A stretch of 64,000 nt of DNA from Gammaproteobacteria bacterium (GTDB lineage Bacteria > Pseudomonadota > Gammaproteobacteria > DSM-16500): positions 62,001 to 126,000 of the forward strand of contig JARLJO010000078.1 of NCBI GenBank assembly GCA_031291175.1. The letters run 5' to 3'. The notes below the pieces were generated by a model. It was not told where the DNA came from, made no database searches, and was given only the letters and a program-made list of their open reading frames with translations. Position numbers and translations under genes: made by a program. Below, in pieces: positions 47,251 through 55,631 of the stretch; the stretch's first letter is position 1, and every line of letters starts with the position of its first letter.

Positions 47251-48975
47251 ATGAGCCTATCATCACGAGAAGAATTTCTACAAATAGCGCCGACTAGCAG
47301 CACAACAATCTCTAACAGATCAAGCTCTAGCAGCAGCCAAGCCCTCCCTATTGGCGAACCCGCCGCGTCCAGCCCAATGATGACATTTGAAATTAAAAAT
47401 TTTTCTCAAAAGGGTAAACAAAGATTAGTATCAGATAAAAAATTAATACATGGGAAATATTGGGAACTTGCTGTTGATCCAGAAAGTAATGCCCTACCTG
47501 GATATATTTCTATATATCTTGCAATGAATGAAATTTCATCTTTTTGTTATGTTAATGGTAATGGCGTAAATTATACATATACATTGTCAGTCATTCATCC
47601 AACTAACCCCTCAGAAAACGTTTGTAGAAGATGGGAACATTCTGTATTTGATCATAAAAATTCGAGCCATGGGTTTGATTTCCTGGAATTATCAAAATTA
47701 AATGATTACTTAAGCAACGATACACTACTCATTGAATGTATGATTCATTCTGAATATAAAAATATCTATGCTAAACCCTCAACTACAATAAATGAATCGT
47801 TATCCATGGAAGATTCCGTACTCCTTACTGACCAACAGGATTATTATCCAATACAAAATGGATCACATGCGAAAGGATACGTCTGTATTATAAGGAATTC
47901 ACAATTTGATAATCGCATTTTTCCTACCCTGGCAGCCTATGAAACCGATATTGAGAAAATTTATAGTGTATGCACAACCAATTTAGCAATTAATGATAAA
48001 GATATTGAGAAACATCACAACTTGTCCTCTACTAAAATATTAGAAGTATTTGATAATCTCAGTAAAAAAGATTTCACAAGCTATGATTATCTTATGATAT
48101 TTATCTTATCGCATGGTTATTCAGGATGTATTATTGGAACAGATGCTGTCACTATTCCTTATTTACATTTACAACAATATTTTTATCCCAGCAAATGTCA
48201 TTCATTAAAAGAAAAACCAAAATGTTTCTTTTTACAAGGATGTCGAACCCAATCCTCTCCTTCTTCAACGGGTAATACTCTTGGATCAGGAGGTAGTCAC
48301 AGCAAAACAAATAAAGAAAATAAATCAAATGTCTCATTACCTAATGTATTGGCACTTCCATCAGCTCTTCCTATTGAACCAACTAAATCGACTCTGAGCA
48401 TCGTTATAAAGCCACATAATTTTAGCGAAGAAGAAGCAGATTTTCTTTTTGCTTGTGCATGTGTAGATTTTTCAATAGCGTGGACAAACACGGTTACTGG
48501 CAGTTGGTATATCACACAACTATGCAAATGTTTGGCATACTTTTCACATTCCCATCATTTATTGGATATGTTAATTAAAGTCAATCAACTATTGTATAAG
48601 ATGAATAAAGATGTAGAAAGGTATGGGGCTGTATCGCAAATTTCTGTTCCATCGCATACATTTACAAGAAAACTCCGATTTTTTAAAAATAAAGAAAATG
48701 AACAAACTGAAATAAATATTGGGAGTGCTGCTGACAGTTCTAGCAGCATACCTTCAAGTTCTTCTAACAAAAATATGCTCTACACATCAGCGCCCACAAA
48801 AAATTTTGTGCCGGCGACTGAAACGAAAGAAGACCAACAGACTCCTCTCCAGAAGCTCGCCGATAAGCGTTTAAGTTATTTGATAAGAAAATTCGGCAAC
48901 CCCGAAGAAGGTAGCCCTTCTAAAAGAGCAGATTTACTATATGATGATCCTGCTTTTTTAAACCGGCTTAATTAA
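47251..48975 (+). CDS. MATH-domain / metazoan-type caspase fusion protein
   Basis: 574 residues, no signal peptide or membrane segment. Residues 1-42 are Ser-rich. About 43-168 is a MATH (TRAF-C) domain: MTFEIKNFSQ, GKYWELAVDP, YTLSVIHPTNPSENV, GFDFLELSKLNDYLSNDTLL. About 205-335 is a caspase p20: YVCIIRNSQF, then LMIFILSHGYSG with His288, and KPKCFFLQGCRTQSS with Cys331; the 43-residue spacing equals that of human caspases. A Ser/Thr/Asn-rich linker (333-390) follows, then a p10 subunit: EEADFLFACACVDF, TGSWYITQLCKCLAYF, SVPSHTFTRKLRFF. The tail (480-574) is Ser-rich. The GSW and p10 blocks are those of animal caspases, not metacaspases. The gene is A+T-rich compared with flanking genes, suggesting acquisition from a eukaryote. 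Likely exported effector; export is inferred. Confidence 0.9.
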   Translation: MSLSSREEFLQIAPTSSTTISNRSSSSSSQALPIGEPAASSPMMTFEIKNFSQKGKQRLVSDKKLIHGKYWELAVDPESNALPGYISIYLAMNEISSFCYVNGNGVNYTYTLSVIHPTNPSENVCRRWEHSVFDHKNSSHGFDFLELSKLNDYLSNDTLLIECMIHSEYKNIYAKPSTTINESLSMEDSVLLTDQQDYYPIQNGSHAKGYVCIIRNSQFDNRIFPTLAAYETDIEKIYSVCTTNLAINDKDIEKHHNLSSTKILEVFDNLSKKDFTSYDYLMIFILSHGYSGCIIGTDAVTIPYLHLQQYFYPSKCHSLKEKPKCFFLQGCRTQSSPSSTGNTLGSGGSHSKTNKENKSNVSLPNVLALPSALPIEPTKSTLSIVIKPHNFSEEEADFLFACACVDFSIAWTNTVTGSWYITQLCKCLAYFSHSHHLLDMLIKVNQLLYKMNKDVERYGAVSQISVPSHTFTRKLRFFKNKENEQTEINIGSAADSSSSIPSSSSNKNMLYTSAPTKNFVPATETKEDQQTPLQKLADKRLSYLIRKFGNPEEGSPSKRADLLYDDPAFLNRLN

Positions 48976-49199
48976 TATCAACGTCACTAAGTCATTATTA
49001 AATAACACCGTAAAACCCATAGATAGCAATGCAGAACCACGGCAAAGCATACAAAATATTTAATAAAATCAATAAGGAAAAATCCTCCCAAAACCAAAAA
49101 GCGCTTTGATGTTATAATGTACAAAGCCCATTTTGAAAGCCTATTGTATAGCCCATGTTGTTAATTTTGCATATCAATCAAAATAATAAAGGCCATCGC

Positions 49200-50147
49200 A
49201 TGCACACCAAAATTGCTATCATCGGCGCAGGTGTCATTGGATTAACCTCCGCTATCAAACTGCAAGAGAATGGTTTTGATGTCACGATCTTTGCCCGCGA
49301 TATTCAAGAAAATATCGCATCGCGTGCCGCACCCGCTTTCTGGATCCCTTACAAAGCTGCTCCTGAAGAAGCGGTACTGAAGTGGGCGAAAGAGTCGTTA
49401 TCTGTTTATCAACATTTTGGAAAAGACATCGGGGTTGAACTGCTTCCCTATCAAGAATTTCACGCGCATCCAATCGATCTACCGTGGTGGGCGAAGATTG
49501 TGACAGATTATGATGATATTCAATTGCCTCATTTACCTCTGGGCTTCACCGTAGGTTACGCTGCCAAGCTTTATCGCATTGATAGCTCTATCTATGTCGA
49601 CTATTTAATACGACGCTTTCAAAAGCAAAATGGCATGCTGCATCAAATGGCTTTTCAGCATCTCGATAATGTTCCCTCGGAATTTCAGATTATTATTAAT
49701 TGTTGTGGTGTTTCTTCCAGTACTTTTGTCAACGACCCTGATAGTTATCCCATTCGCGGACAATTTTTGCTGACTGAAAAACCCGAAGGGTTCAATACGA
49801 TCACCTTCACTTCAGTCAACAACGATGGCTATACCTTGATTGTACCGAGAACCAACGACTGCTATATTGGCGGAACAACCAATGAGGGTGATTGGAATAT
49901 GACGCCAGATGCAAGCACCTCTACTCAAATCTTAAATCGTGCGACAGCCATCGTGCCCGCTCTTGCTGGTGTTAACATTTTAAAAACTGGCGTGGGCCTT
50001 CGCCCCGGGCGAAAAACTGTGCGAGTGCAAACCGAAAAGCTTAATGATCAACGCACCGTGGTACACAATTATGGGCATGGCGGCGCGGGCTTTACCATTA
50101 GCTGGGGTTGTGCTGATGAGGTAGTCAAGCTGGTTCAGCAAATCTAG
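49200..50147 (+). CDS. D-amino-acid oxidase
   Basis: FAD-dependent oxidase of the DAO/DASPO family, about 315 residues. FAD motif IAIIGAGVIGLTSAIKL at the N-terminus, GLRPGRKTVRVQTE with the substrate-binding arginine, and the family signature VHNYGHGGAGFTISWGCA near the end. Oxidises D-amino acids to 2-oxo acids, ammonia and H2O2. The ATG at 49200 has aaagg upstream; 49155 lacks a site. DAAO is less common in gammaproteobacteria than in actinobacteria and eukaryotes. The Dps gene just downstream could protect against the peroxide it makes. Confidence 0.92.
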   Translation: MHTKIAIIGAGVIGLTSAIKLQENGFDVTIFARDIQENIASRAAPAFWIPYKAAPEEAVLKWAKESLSVYQHFGKDIGVELLPYQEFHAHPIDLPWWAKIVTDYDDIQLPHLPLGFTVGYAAKLYRIDSSIYVDYLIRRFQKQNGMLHQMAFQHLDNVPSEFQIIINCCGVSSSTFVNDPDSYPIRGQFLLTEKPEGFNTITFTSVNNDGYTLIVPRTNDCYIGGTTNEGDWNMTPDASTSTQILNRATAIVPALAGVNILKTGVGLRPGRKTVRVQTEKLNDQRTVVHNYGHGGAGFTISWGCADEVVKLVQQI

Positions 50148-50204
50148 ATTTTCATTTGAATGCAACACACCTAGCGTGTGATTTCTAACTGATGAGGAGT
50201 GTTT

Positions 50205-50675
50205 ATGTCAACCACAACATCGCCAAAAAGCTTGCAACATTCTCAAAAAATCGCGGACGAACTTACACACCTTTTAGCCGATACTTATATTTTATATACT
50301 AAAACACAAAATTTTCATTGGAATGTTACTGGCCCGCATTTCTATTCTTTACATAAAATGTTTGAAGAACAATATAAAGAACTGGCTGAAGCGGTGGATA
50401 TTATTGCAGAACGCATTCGCGCACTGAAAGCCGTAGCACCTGGCTCGCAATCCCACTTCCTGAAATTAAGCTCCATCAAAGAAGAAAATGGCGTGCCCGA
50501 TGCAAGAGACATGTTAAAACAATTAGCCAAAGACCATGAAACACTAGCACACCACGCCACTATCATTTTTGCGACCGCAGCAAAAACACATGATGATGCG
50601 ACGCTGGATGTACTCACAGAACGCATGCGCTCTCATGAAAAAACAGCATGGATGTTACGTAGCTCTATTGAATAG
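50205..50675 (+). CDS. dps: Dps family ferritin-like DNA-protection protein
   Basis: 156 residues from the ATG at 50205, with gaggag upstream. The inter-subunit ferroxidase residues are visible in NFHWNVTGPHFYSLHKMFEEQY and EAVDIIAERIRAL. Stores iron and detoxifies H2O2 as a dodecamer. FUSC gene follows after nine bases, so the two are probably cotranscribed. Confidence 0.95.
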   Translation: MSTTTSPKSLQHSQKIADELTHLLADTYILYTKTQNFHWNVTGPHFYSLHKMFEEQYKELAEAVDIIAERIRALKAVAPGSQSHFLKLSSIKEENGVPDARDMLKQLAKDHETLAHHATIIFATAAKTHDDATLDVLTERMRSHEKTAWMLRSSIE

Positions 50676-50684
50676 GAAAAAAGT

Positions 50685-51755
50685 ATGCCAACTATTGCGA
50701 GCGATTCCACTGAATCGCCCCACGGCTTTAATATTGAGCGCATTGTTCATAGCATCAAAACCGCTTTAGCGTGCTTGATTGGGTTTAGCATCACTAAACT
50801 CAGCATGCTGCATCTCGATCAGTGGTTGGTGATTACTATTATTGTGGTCATGTGCGCTCAAATCAATGTGGGCAGTGTCTTAAATAAAGCGTCTATGCGC
50901 TTCTTGGGCACATTGAGCGGCTCGATACTGGCTGCACTTACTCTTGCAATTTTTGGTGCAAATCCCATCGCGATCGGCACGATGATCGTACTGAGCGCGG
51001 CTATTTTTAGTTATGTTGCTACCAGCGACAGCAGCTACAGCGATGCAGGGACACTGGGTGCGGTGACCGTAGTTATCATTTTAATTAATCAACATCCTAC
51101 TGTTTTTGTCGCCACTCATCGTTTTTTTGAAATCAGTTTTGGTATTTTGCTCGCGGCATTATTTTCACAATTTATTTTCCCCATTCATGCACGAGATCAC
51201 TTACGTCGCATGCAAGCCAAAACTATCAAGCAAATGCGTAATTACTATATCGCATCACTCATAACACATACCACCGAGCAAGCAACAGAAGAATACGAAG
51301 AAATTGATGAAAACATTGTTGCCTCACTCTCATCACAACGGGCTTTAGCCAAACAATCTTCACGTGAGGCGTTCGGAGAACAATTTAATCATGACAAATT
51401 CAGTCGTTTGTTGCATTGCGAAAAAGAAATATTTCGCAGCATCGTGTGCATGCGCTATGCCACTGACATGTTACCGACGAAACGCGACATGCTATTAAAT
51501 CTCGCTGCCGTCAAAAACTTCAATCAATCGATTTGTGATGCACTTGATAGAATCTCGCCAGCCATTGAACTTAATCAATTCGCTGGGCATACCTTTGATA
51601 TTCCCTCTGTGCAAGCACTGAAAGACGCGTTGGCTGCCGCGAAAAAAACTATGCCCGAGGATGATATTATTTACATGAATGGATTTTTATTCTGCGCAGA
51701 GCTTTTGGTCGTTCAGCTCACGCAGCTGGTGATTCTGCTTGAAAAAAACAAATAG
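50685..51755 (+). CDS. FUSC-family membrane protein (aromatic acid exporter-like)
   Basis: 356 residues: five or six membrane helices within the first 170 (ALACLIGFSITKL, ITIIVVMCAQINVG, LSAAIFSYVATSD, ISFGILLAALFSQFIF), then a soluble helical domain with a basic start (ARDHLRRMQAKTIKQM). This is the half-size FUSC/AaeB-like layout of inner-membrane efflux proteins. Substrate unknown. Operon with dps. Confidence 0.82.
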   Translation: MPTIASDSTESPHGFNIERIVHSIKTALACLIGFSITKLSMLHLDQWLVITIIVVMCAQINVGSVLNKASMRFLGTLSGSILAALTLAIFGANPIAIGTMIVLSAAIFSYVATSDSSYSDAGTLGAVTVVIILINQHPTVFVATHRFFEISFGILLAALFSQFIFPIHARDHLRRMQAKTIKQMRNYYIASLITHTTEQATEEYEEIDENIVASLSSQRALAKQSSREAFGEQFNHDKFSRLLHCEKEIFRSIVCMRYATDMLPTKRDMLLNLAAVKNFNQSICDALDRISPAIELNQFAGHTFDIPSVQALKDALAAAKKTMPEDDIIYMNGFLFCAELLVVQLTQLVILLEKNK

Positions 51756-51766
51756 CATCGCAAGAT

Positions 51767-53092
51767 TTAATTCGGATTTTCCAGATTCAACACGCCAGCA
51801 TTATAATCATAGGCGAATAATTCCGCGTATCGACCCCATTCAATCACTGTTTGGAAAACGCGGTCAGCTTCTTTCTCGGTCAGGTAATCTTCCAATAGTG
51901 ACAGAAAATTTTCTTCCAATGCGCGGTGACGTGGATGGCGATTTAATTGGTCACAGATGTAACGCGCTAGCGGGACATATTTTTTAAGATGGGCAGAAAA
52001 GATTTTTTTACGTTCCAAAATGTCCGCTTCAACGAAGGCTTTGCCTTCTTCTGTAATGGAGATGTCACCTTTTGACACTTTCGCAAAATGTAAAATTTCA
52101 AGTAACTCAGTCAAAGGAAATAACTCATCGATGTCTAACATTAAAGTGTCAGCGACATCAGGCAAATCCATTTTACCGTTATTTTCAGGCGTGTTCAGCG
52201 TCTCTAAGAGACCGGTAATTTCCGCAACGCTAGCTTCCGGCAAACGATAACCAATATCAATACGAGGATGATCTCCGGTAAAACCACCGCTTGGCACTGT
52301 CGTCATTAAGGTATAAACGCGATCCACCTGGTTGCGAAACCTTGGATCCAGGTCACTGCGAGGATGCTGCAATGTCACTTTCAGTTCTGCACGAATGGAA
52401 CCCGGATTACTATTAAAAATAATAATGCGATCGGCCAGCAACGCCGCTTCTTCAATGTTGTGGGTCACAAATAAAATGCCGTGAATACCCGTTTTTTTGT
52501 TCTGCCACAAATCCAGCAAATCGCTTTTTAAGTTATCAGCGGTCAAGACATCTAACGCTGAGAAAGGTTCATCCATCAACAAAATGTCTGGATTGACCAC
52601 AAGGGCGCGGGCAAAGCCTACACGTTGACGCATCCCACCGGATAATTCTTTGGGAAATGCCGATTCGAACCCGTCCAAACCGATAGTATCGATCGCTTTT
52701 AATGCGCGCTCACGGCGCTCATCCCGATCAATACCCAAAGCTTCCAAGCCCAGCTCCACGTTTTGCAAAACCGTAAGCCAAGGCAATAGCGCAAACGTTT
52801 GAAACACCATGGAGATGCCACGAACGGGCCCTGCGACTGGCTGGCCTCGATAATTCACAATGCCAGCGCTGGGCGCCACAAGCCCCGCAATAATACGCAA
52901 TAAAGTGGATTTACCTGAACCCGACTTACCTAGAATCGCCACGATTTCGCCTTCATTCATGCGAAAATTGACGTCCTGCAAAACCAATAATTCCTGGCGC
53001 TCGCCTTTGCGAAATGACTTTTGCACGCCTATCACTTCGATAATCGGTGATTTCGTTGTGGTTTCTGAGATTTTATTGATAATTTCTTGCAT
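51767..53092 (-). CDS. NitT/TauT-type ABC transporter ATP-binding protein with AAA-associated domain
   Basis: 441 residues. Residues 15-270 are an ABC ATPase of the nitrate/sulfonate type: Walker A LGKSGSGKSTLLR, Q-loop VFQTFALLPW, signature LSGGMRQRVGFARAL, Walker B ILLMDEPFSALD, H-loop FVTHNIEEA. The C-terminal 160 residues are an AAA-associated helical domain (RYICDQLNRHPRHRALEENF). It follows the permease gene by 21 bases. No periplasmic binding protein is nearby; substrate unknown. Confidence 0.92.
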   Translation of the reverse strand: MQEIINKISETTTKSPIIEVIGVQKSFRKGERQELLVLQDVNFRMNEGEIVAILGKSGSGKSTLLRIIAGLVAPSAGIVNYRGQPVAGPVRGISMVFQTFALLPWLTVLQNVELGLEALGIDRDERRERALKAIDTIGLDGFESAFPKELSGGMRQRVGFARALVVNPDILLMDEPFSALDVLTADNLKSDLLDLWQNKKTGIHGILFVTHNIEEAALLADRIIIFNSNPGSIRAELKVTLQHPRSDLDPRFRNQVDRVYTLMTTVPSGGFTGDHPRIDIGYRLPEASVAEITGLLETLNTPENNGKMDLPDVADTLMLDIDELFPLTELLEILHFAKVSKGDISITEEGKAFVEADILERKKIFSAHLKKYVPLARYICDQLNRHPRHRALEENFLSLLEDYLTEKEADRVFQTVIEWGRYAELFAYDYNAGVLNLENPN

Positions 53093-53113
53093 AAGGATCA
53101 GTCTCTGCCATTT

Positions 53114-54856
53114 TTAATTCAGGGTGTACCGCGTTTCAGCGAGCACATACAAGGGGCGCCAAATTAAACGATTAAATACGAGCACCAAAATACACATCAT
53201 GCCAATACCTAAAGCAATATGGAGGAAATTACCTGAATCAGTATTTTCTGTAATATACGCCCCCAGCCCAGTCGCAACAAGTTTTGTGTCACCCCAGCTA
53301 ACCACTTCCGCCACAATGCTTGCATTCCAAGCGCCGCCGACAGCGGTGATGGCACCCGTGATGTAGTAAGGAAAAATACCCGGCAAAATCAATGTGCGCC
53401 AACGCAGCCAATAGTTCACCCCAAAATTATCTGCCACTTGTAATAAATCTTTGGGCAAGACCGAGGCACCGGCAATGACATTAAATAAAACGTACCATTG
53501 CGCCCCTAAAATCATGAGCGGGGTGACCCAAATATTCACGTTGAGATGGAATTTAACAATGAAGAACACGACCAGCGGATATAAAAGATAAGCGGGAAAT
53601 GCTGCCAATATTTGCGCAACAGGCTGCACAAACTCAGCAACACGGGAACGAAGCCCGATCCAGACACCAATGGGTACCCAAATCAATGTGCAGATGATGA
53701 TAAGACAAAATACTCGCAAGGCGGTAATGAGGCCTAAGCCAAACACTTTCAGAATTTCTGAGAAAGGCACTTTGTGGAAAGTAAAATTAGCAATATAAAC
53801 GACCGCTCCCAGTACAGCGGAGATAAGCACAATATTGTAAACCCAGGCAATGACTCGCTCATAACGCATCTTGCGATCAATGGTGCGATGGGTTTTAGGA
53901 CGAGAGCGAAGCAACGAAACGTTGACACAAGCATCGAAAAAAATCGCGACATGTTGGCCGATATAACGCAGCAAACGTGTGCGATGCAACATGTTCACCA
54001 GCCACGAGTTAGCTTCGCTTTCTTGAGCCACTTGCTCGGATTTAAATTTGTCTGCCCAGGCAATCAGGGGGCGAAAGAAGAGCTGATCATACAATAAGAT
54101 TACTGCTAACATCGCAAAGATCGCGTACCAAATGGCATGAACGTCAGCTGCTCTGATGGCGACTGTGATGTAGGAACCAATGCCAGGCAATAAGATTTGT
54201 TGGCTGTCGACTGAGATGGCTTCGGATGCCACCACGAAAAACCAGCCAGCGGACATGGACATCATCATGTTCCAAAGTAACCCCGGCATGGAAAATGGCA
54301 CATCAATACGCCAAAACCGTTGCCAGGCCGAGAGATGAAACATGTCGGCAGCCTCTTTCAGCTCGGAGGGCACTGAGCGTACGGTTTGATAAAAACCCAA
54401 TGCCATGTTCCACGCCTGGGAAGCAAAAACGGCAAAAATGGAGGCGCACTCAGGGCCCAGCATGCTGCCAGGAAAGAGCCGGATAAATCCGACGATGGTA
54501 ATTGAGAGAAAGCCTAGAATGGGTACGGATTGCAAGATATCGATGACCGGGATAATGATGCGTGCCGCTCTACGACTTTTGGCCGCCCAGGTAGCGAATA
54601 CCAGGGTAAAGAGCAAAGAACAGAATAAGGCGATCAGCATGCGCAAGATAGTACGACCGGCGTAACCTGGCAAATAGCGGGGGTCTAAGGAAATCGGGAG
54701 TGCCTGGCCAAGCTCGTAAGGCGCGCTCATTTGTTTGGCGTTCGCCGCCAGCAAAATAATGCCCGCCAGCGCGAAAAAAAGCGCGATTATATCCCAGTAG
54801 TTGGGGTACAACCTGCCCTTATAAACCGTCATGAATGTATTGCGCAGAGAAATCAT
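53114..54856 (-). CDS. Double-length ABC transporter permease, NitT/TauT type
   Basis: 580 residues with two BPD-transport permease units in one chain: residues about 60-265 and 350-575, each with an EAA-type loop (ELKEAADMFHLSAWQRFW in the first; VADNFGVNYWLRWRTLILPG in the second). About twelve membrane helices in total. Acts with the ATPase encoded downstream. The fused pseudo-dimer replaces the usual homodimer of TauC/SsuC. Substrate cannot be inferred. Confidence 0.9.
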   Translation of the reverse strand: MISLRNTFMTVYKGRLYPNYWDIIALFFALAGIILLAANAKQMSAPYELGQALPISLDPRYLPGYAGRTILRMLIALFCSLLFTLVFATWAAKSRRAARIIIPVIDILQSVPILGFLSITIVGFIRLFPGSMLGPECASIFAVFASQAWNMALGFYQTVRSVPSELKEAADMFHLSAWQRFWRIDVPFSMPGLLWNMMMSMSAGWFFVVASEAISVDSQQILLPGIGSYITVAIRAADVHAIWYAIFAMLAVILLYDQLFFRPLIAWADKFKSEQVAQESEANSWLVNMLHRTRLLRYIGQHVAIFFDACVNVSLLRSRPKTHRTIDRKMRYERVIAWVYNIVLISAVLGAVVYIANFTFHKVPFSEILKVFGLGLITALRVFCLIIICTLIWVPIGVWIGLRSRVAEFVQPVAQILAAFPAYLLYPLVVFFIVKFHLNVNIWVTPLMILGAQWYVLFNVIAGASVLPKDLLQVADNFGVNYWLRWRTLILPGIFPYYITGAITAVGGAWNASIVAEVVSWGDTKLVATGLGAYITENTDSGNFLHIALGIGMMCILVLVFNRLIWRPLYVLAETRYTLN

Positions 54857-55097
54857 GGCGCCACCTCTTTTGTACCCGCATTAACAGGTGTCAAAATACA
54901 CTTTTTGAGCTCAAAAATATATGAATTTTTGCCTTGGGAGCGCTTTGTTGAATAAATCAAGAAATGGCTTTTTGTCGTTCTCGCCCAAGTGCATGTGTGT
55001 CAAGTTAAGCCAATATTACCGGCAAATCTGCATAAACTTAAGTCATCCTCGCGGAGGCAGGGAAATTACTCTGATATCGAAATGAACTCTCTGAAGT

Positions 55098-55216
55098 TGA
55101 CTGGGGTCCTGTCATGGTAGGTTTACTTTTTTCGTGCTCGCTCCGCTCCGCGCGTAAAAAGCAAACCTACCCTGCCACCCCGTTTTTTTGATTCGCTTCA
55201 ACTTCGTTGAAGCGAA
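55098..55216. repeat. Variable-stem structured repeat, copy 3
   Basis: Constant left flank tgactggggtcctgtc (55098-55113), stem atggtaggtttacttttt pairing with aaaaagcaaacctaccct (two mismatches in 18), constant loop cgtgctcgctccgctccgcg, constant right flank tgccaccccgttttttt (to 55189), and a second hairpin ttcgcttcaac (55192-55202)/gttgaagcgaa (55206-55216). Both stems differ from those of copies 1 and 2. Confidence 0.85.
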
Positions 55217-55272
55217 AAGAACATTTACAAAGAACATATTTACATTGACTCATTACACAGAGAACTCCGTTG

Positions 55273-55350
55273 TACCGTGGCTTGTCCACGGTATCCAGCG
55301 ATTGAAACCTGGTTCGAGAGCTTTCTGGATACCGTGGACAAGCCACGGTA
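55273..55350. repeat. REP-like palindromes in inverted pair, copies B and C
   Basis: The 26 bases at 55273-55298 (taccgtggcttgtccacggt + atccag) recur as exact reverse complement at 55325-55350. Each arm holds its own accgtgg/ccacggt stem, so the pair can form either two small hairpins or one large one, as in BIME-type REP pairs. Confidence 0.8.
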
Positions 55351-55463
55351 CGTAGGGATTTGGGAACGATGCGCAGGGGTTTTGGAACGGTACGTAGGGG
55401 CTTGAGAACTTACGGGGAATGATATGATCCTGACATTCCCAATCAATTTAAGAGCGGGTAGCA

Positions 55464-55503
55464 CGGACTAAGACCCCCACGCTTTTTGTGGGGGTCGTGT
55501 CCG
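55464..55503. terminator. Strong composite hairpin
   Basis: cggac (55464-55468) pairs with gtccg (55499-55503), and inside it gacccccac (55472-55480) pairs exactly with gtgggggtc (55488-55496) around a gcttttt loop. It lies 129 bases past the 3' end of the FolM-like gene. No T-run follows on either side, so it may be a repeat hairpin rather than a terminator. Confidence 0.5.
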
Positions 55504-55631
55504 CGAACCCCTGCCAAATAAATCACAGAACACTCACTCAACACACATAAATCAAAAATCCCCACCAACCAACCAGAAAAATCTCATCATTCCTGCACAG
55601 GCAAAAAAACCCCATCAAAGAAGATACCCAC

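Larger units (their letters stand above)
54857..55631. other. Repeat-rich intergenic region
   Basis: 775 bases without a supported gene, between the start of the permease gene and the 3' end of the FolM-like gene. It holds copy 3 of the variable-stem repeat, a pair of REP-like palindromes, and a strong hairpin at 55464-55503. A 74-codon frame inside it (55240-55464, minus) consists of repeat sequence and is not credible. Confidence 0.7.

Noticed and set aside
47800-48700. Metacaspase or CHAT protease instead of animal-type caspase
   Set aside because: The sequence has the QGC active-site block at caspase spacing and a full p10 with GSW and PSHTFTRKLRF motifs, which metacaspases and CHAT proteases lack.
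55240-55464. 74-codon minus-strand frame with repeated TYRS/HRS phrases
   Set aside because: The amino-acid repetition is a direct result of the REP palindromes; no start signal.
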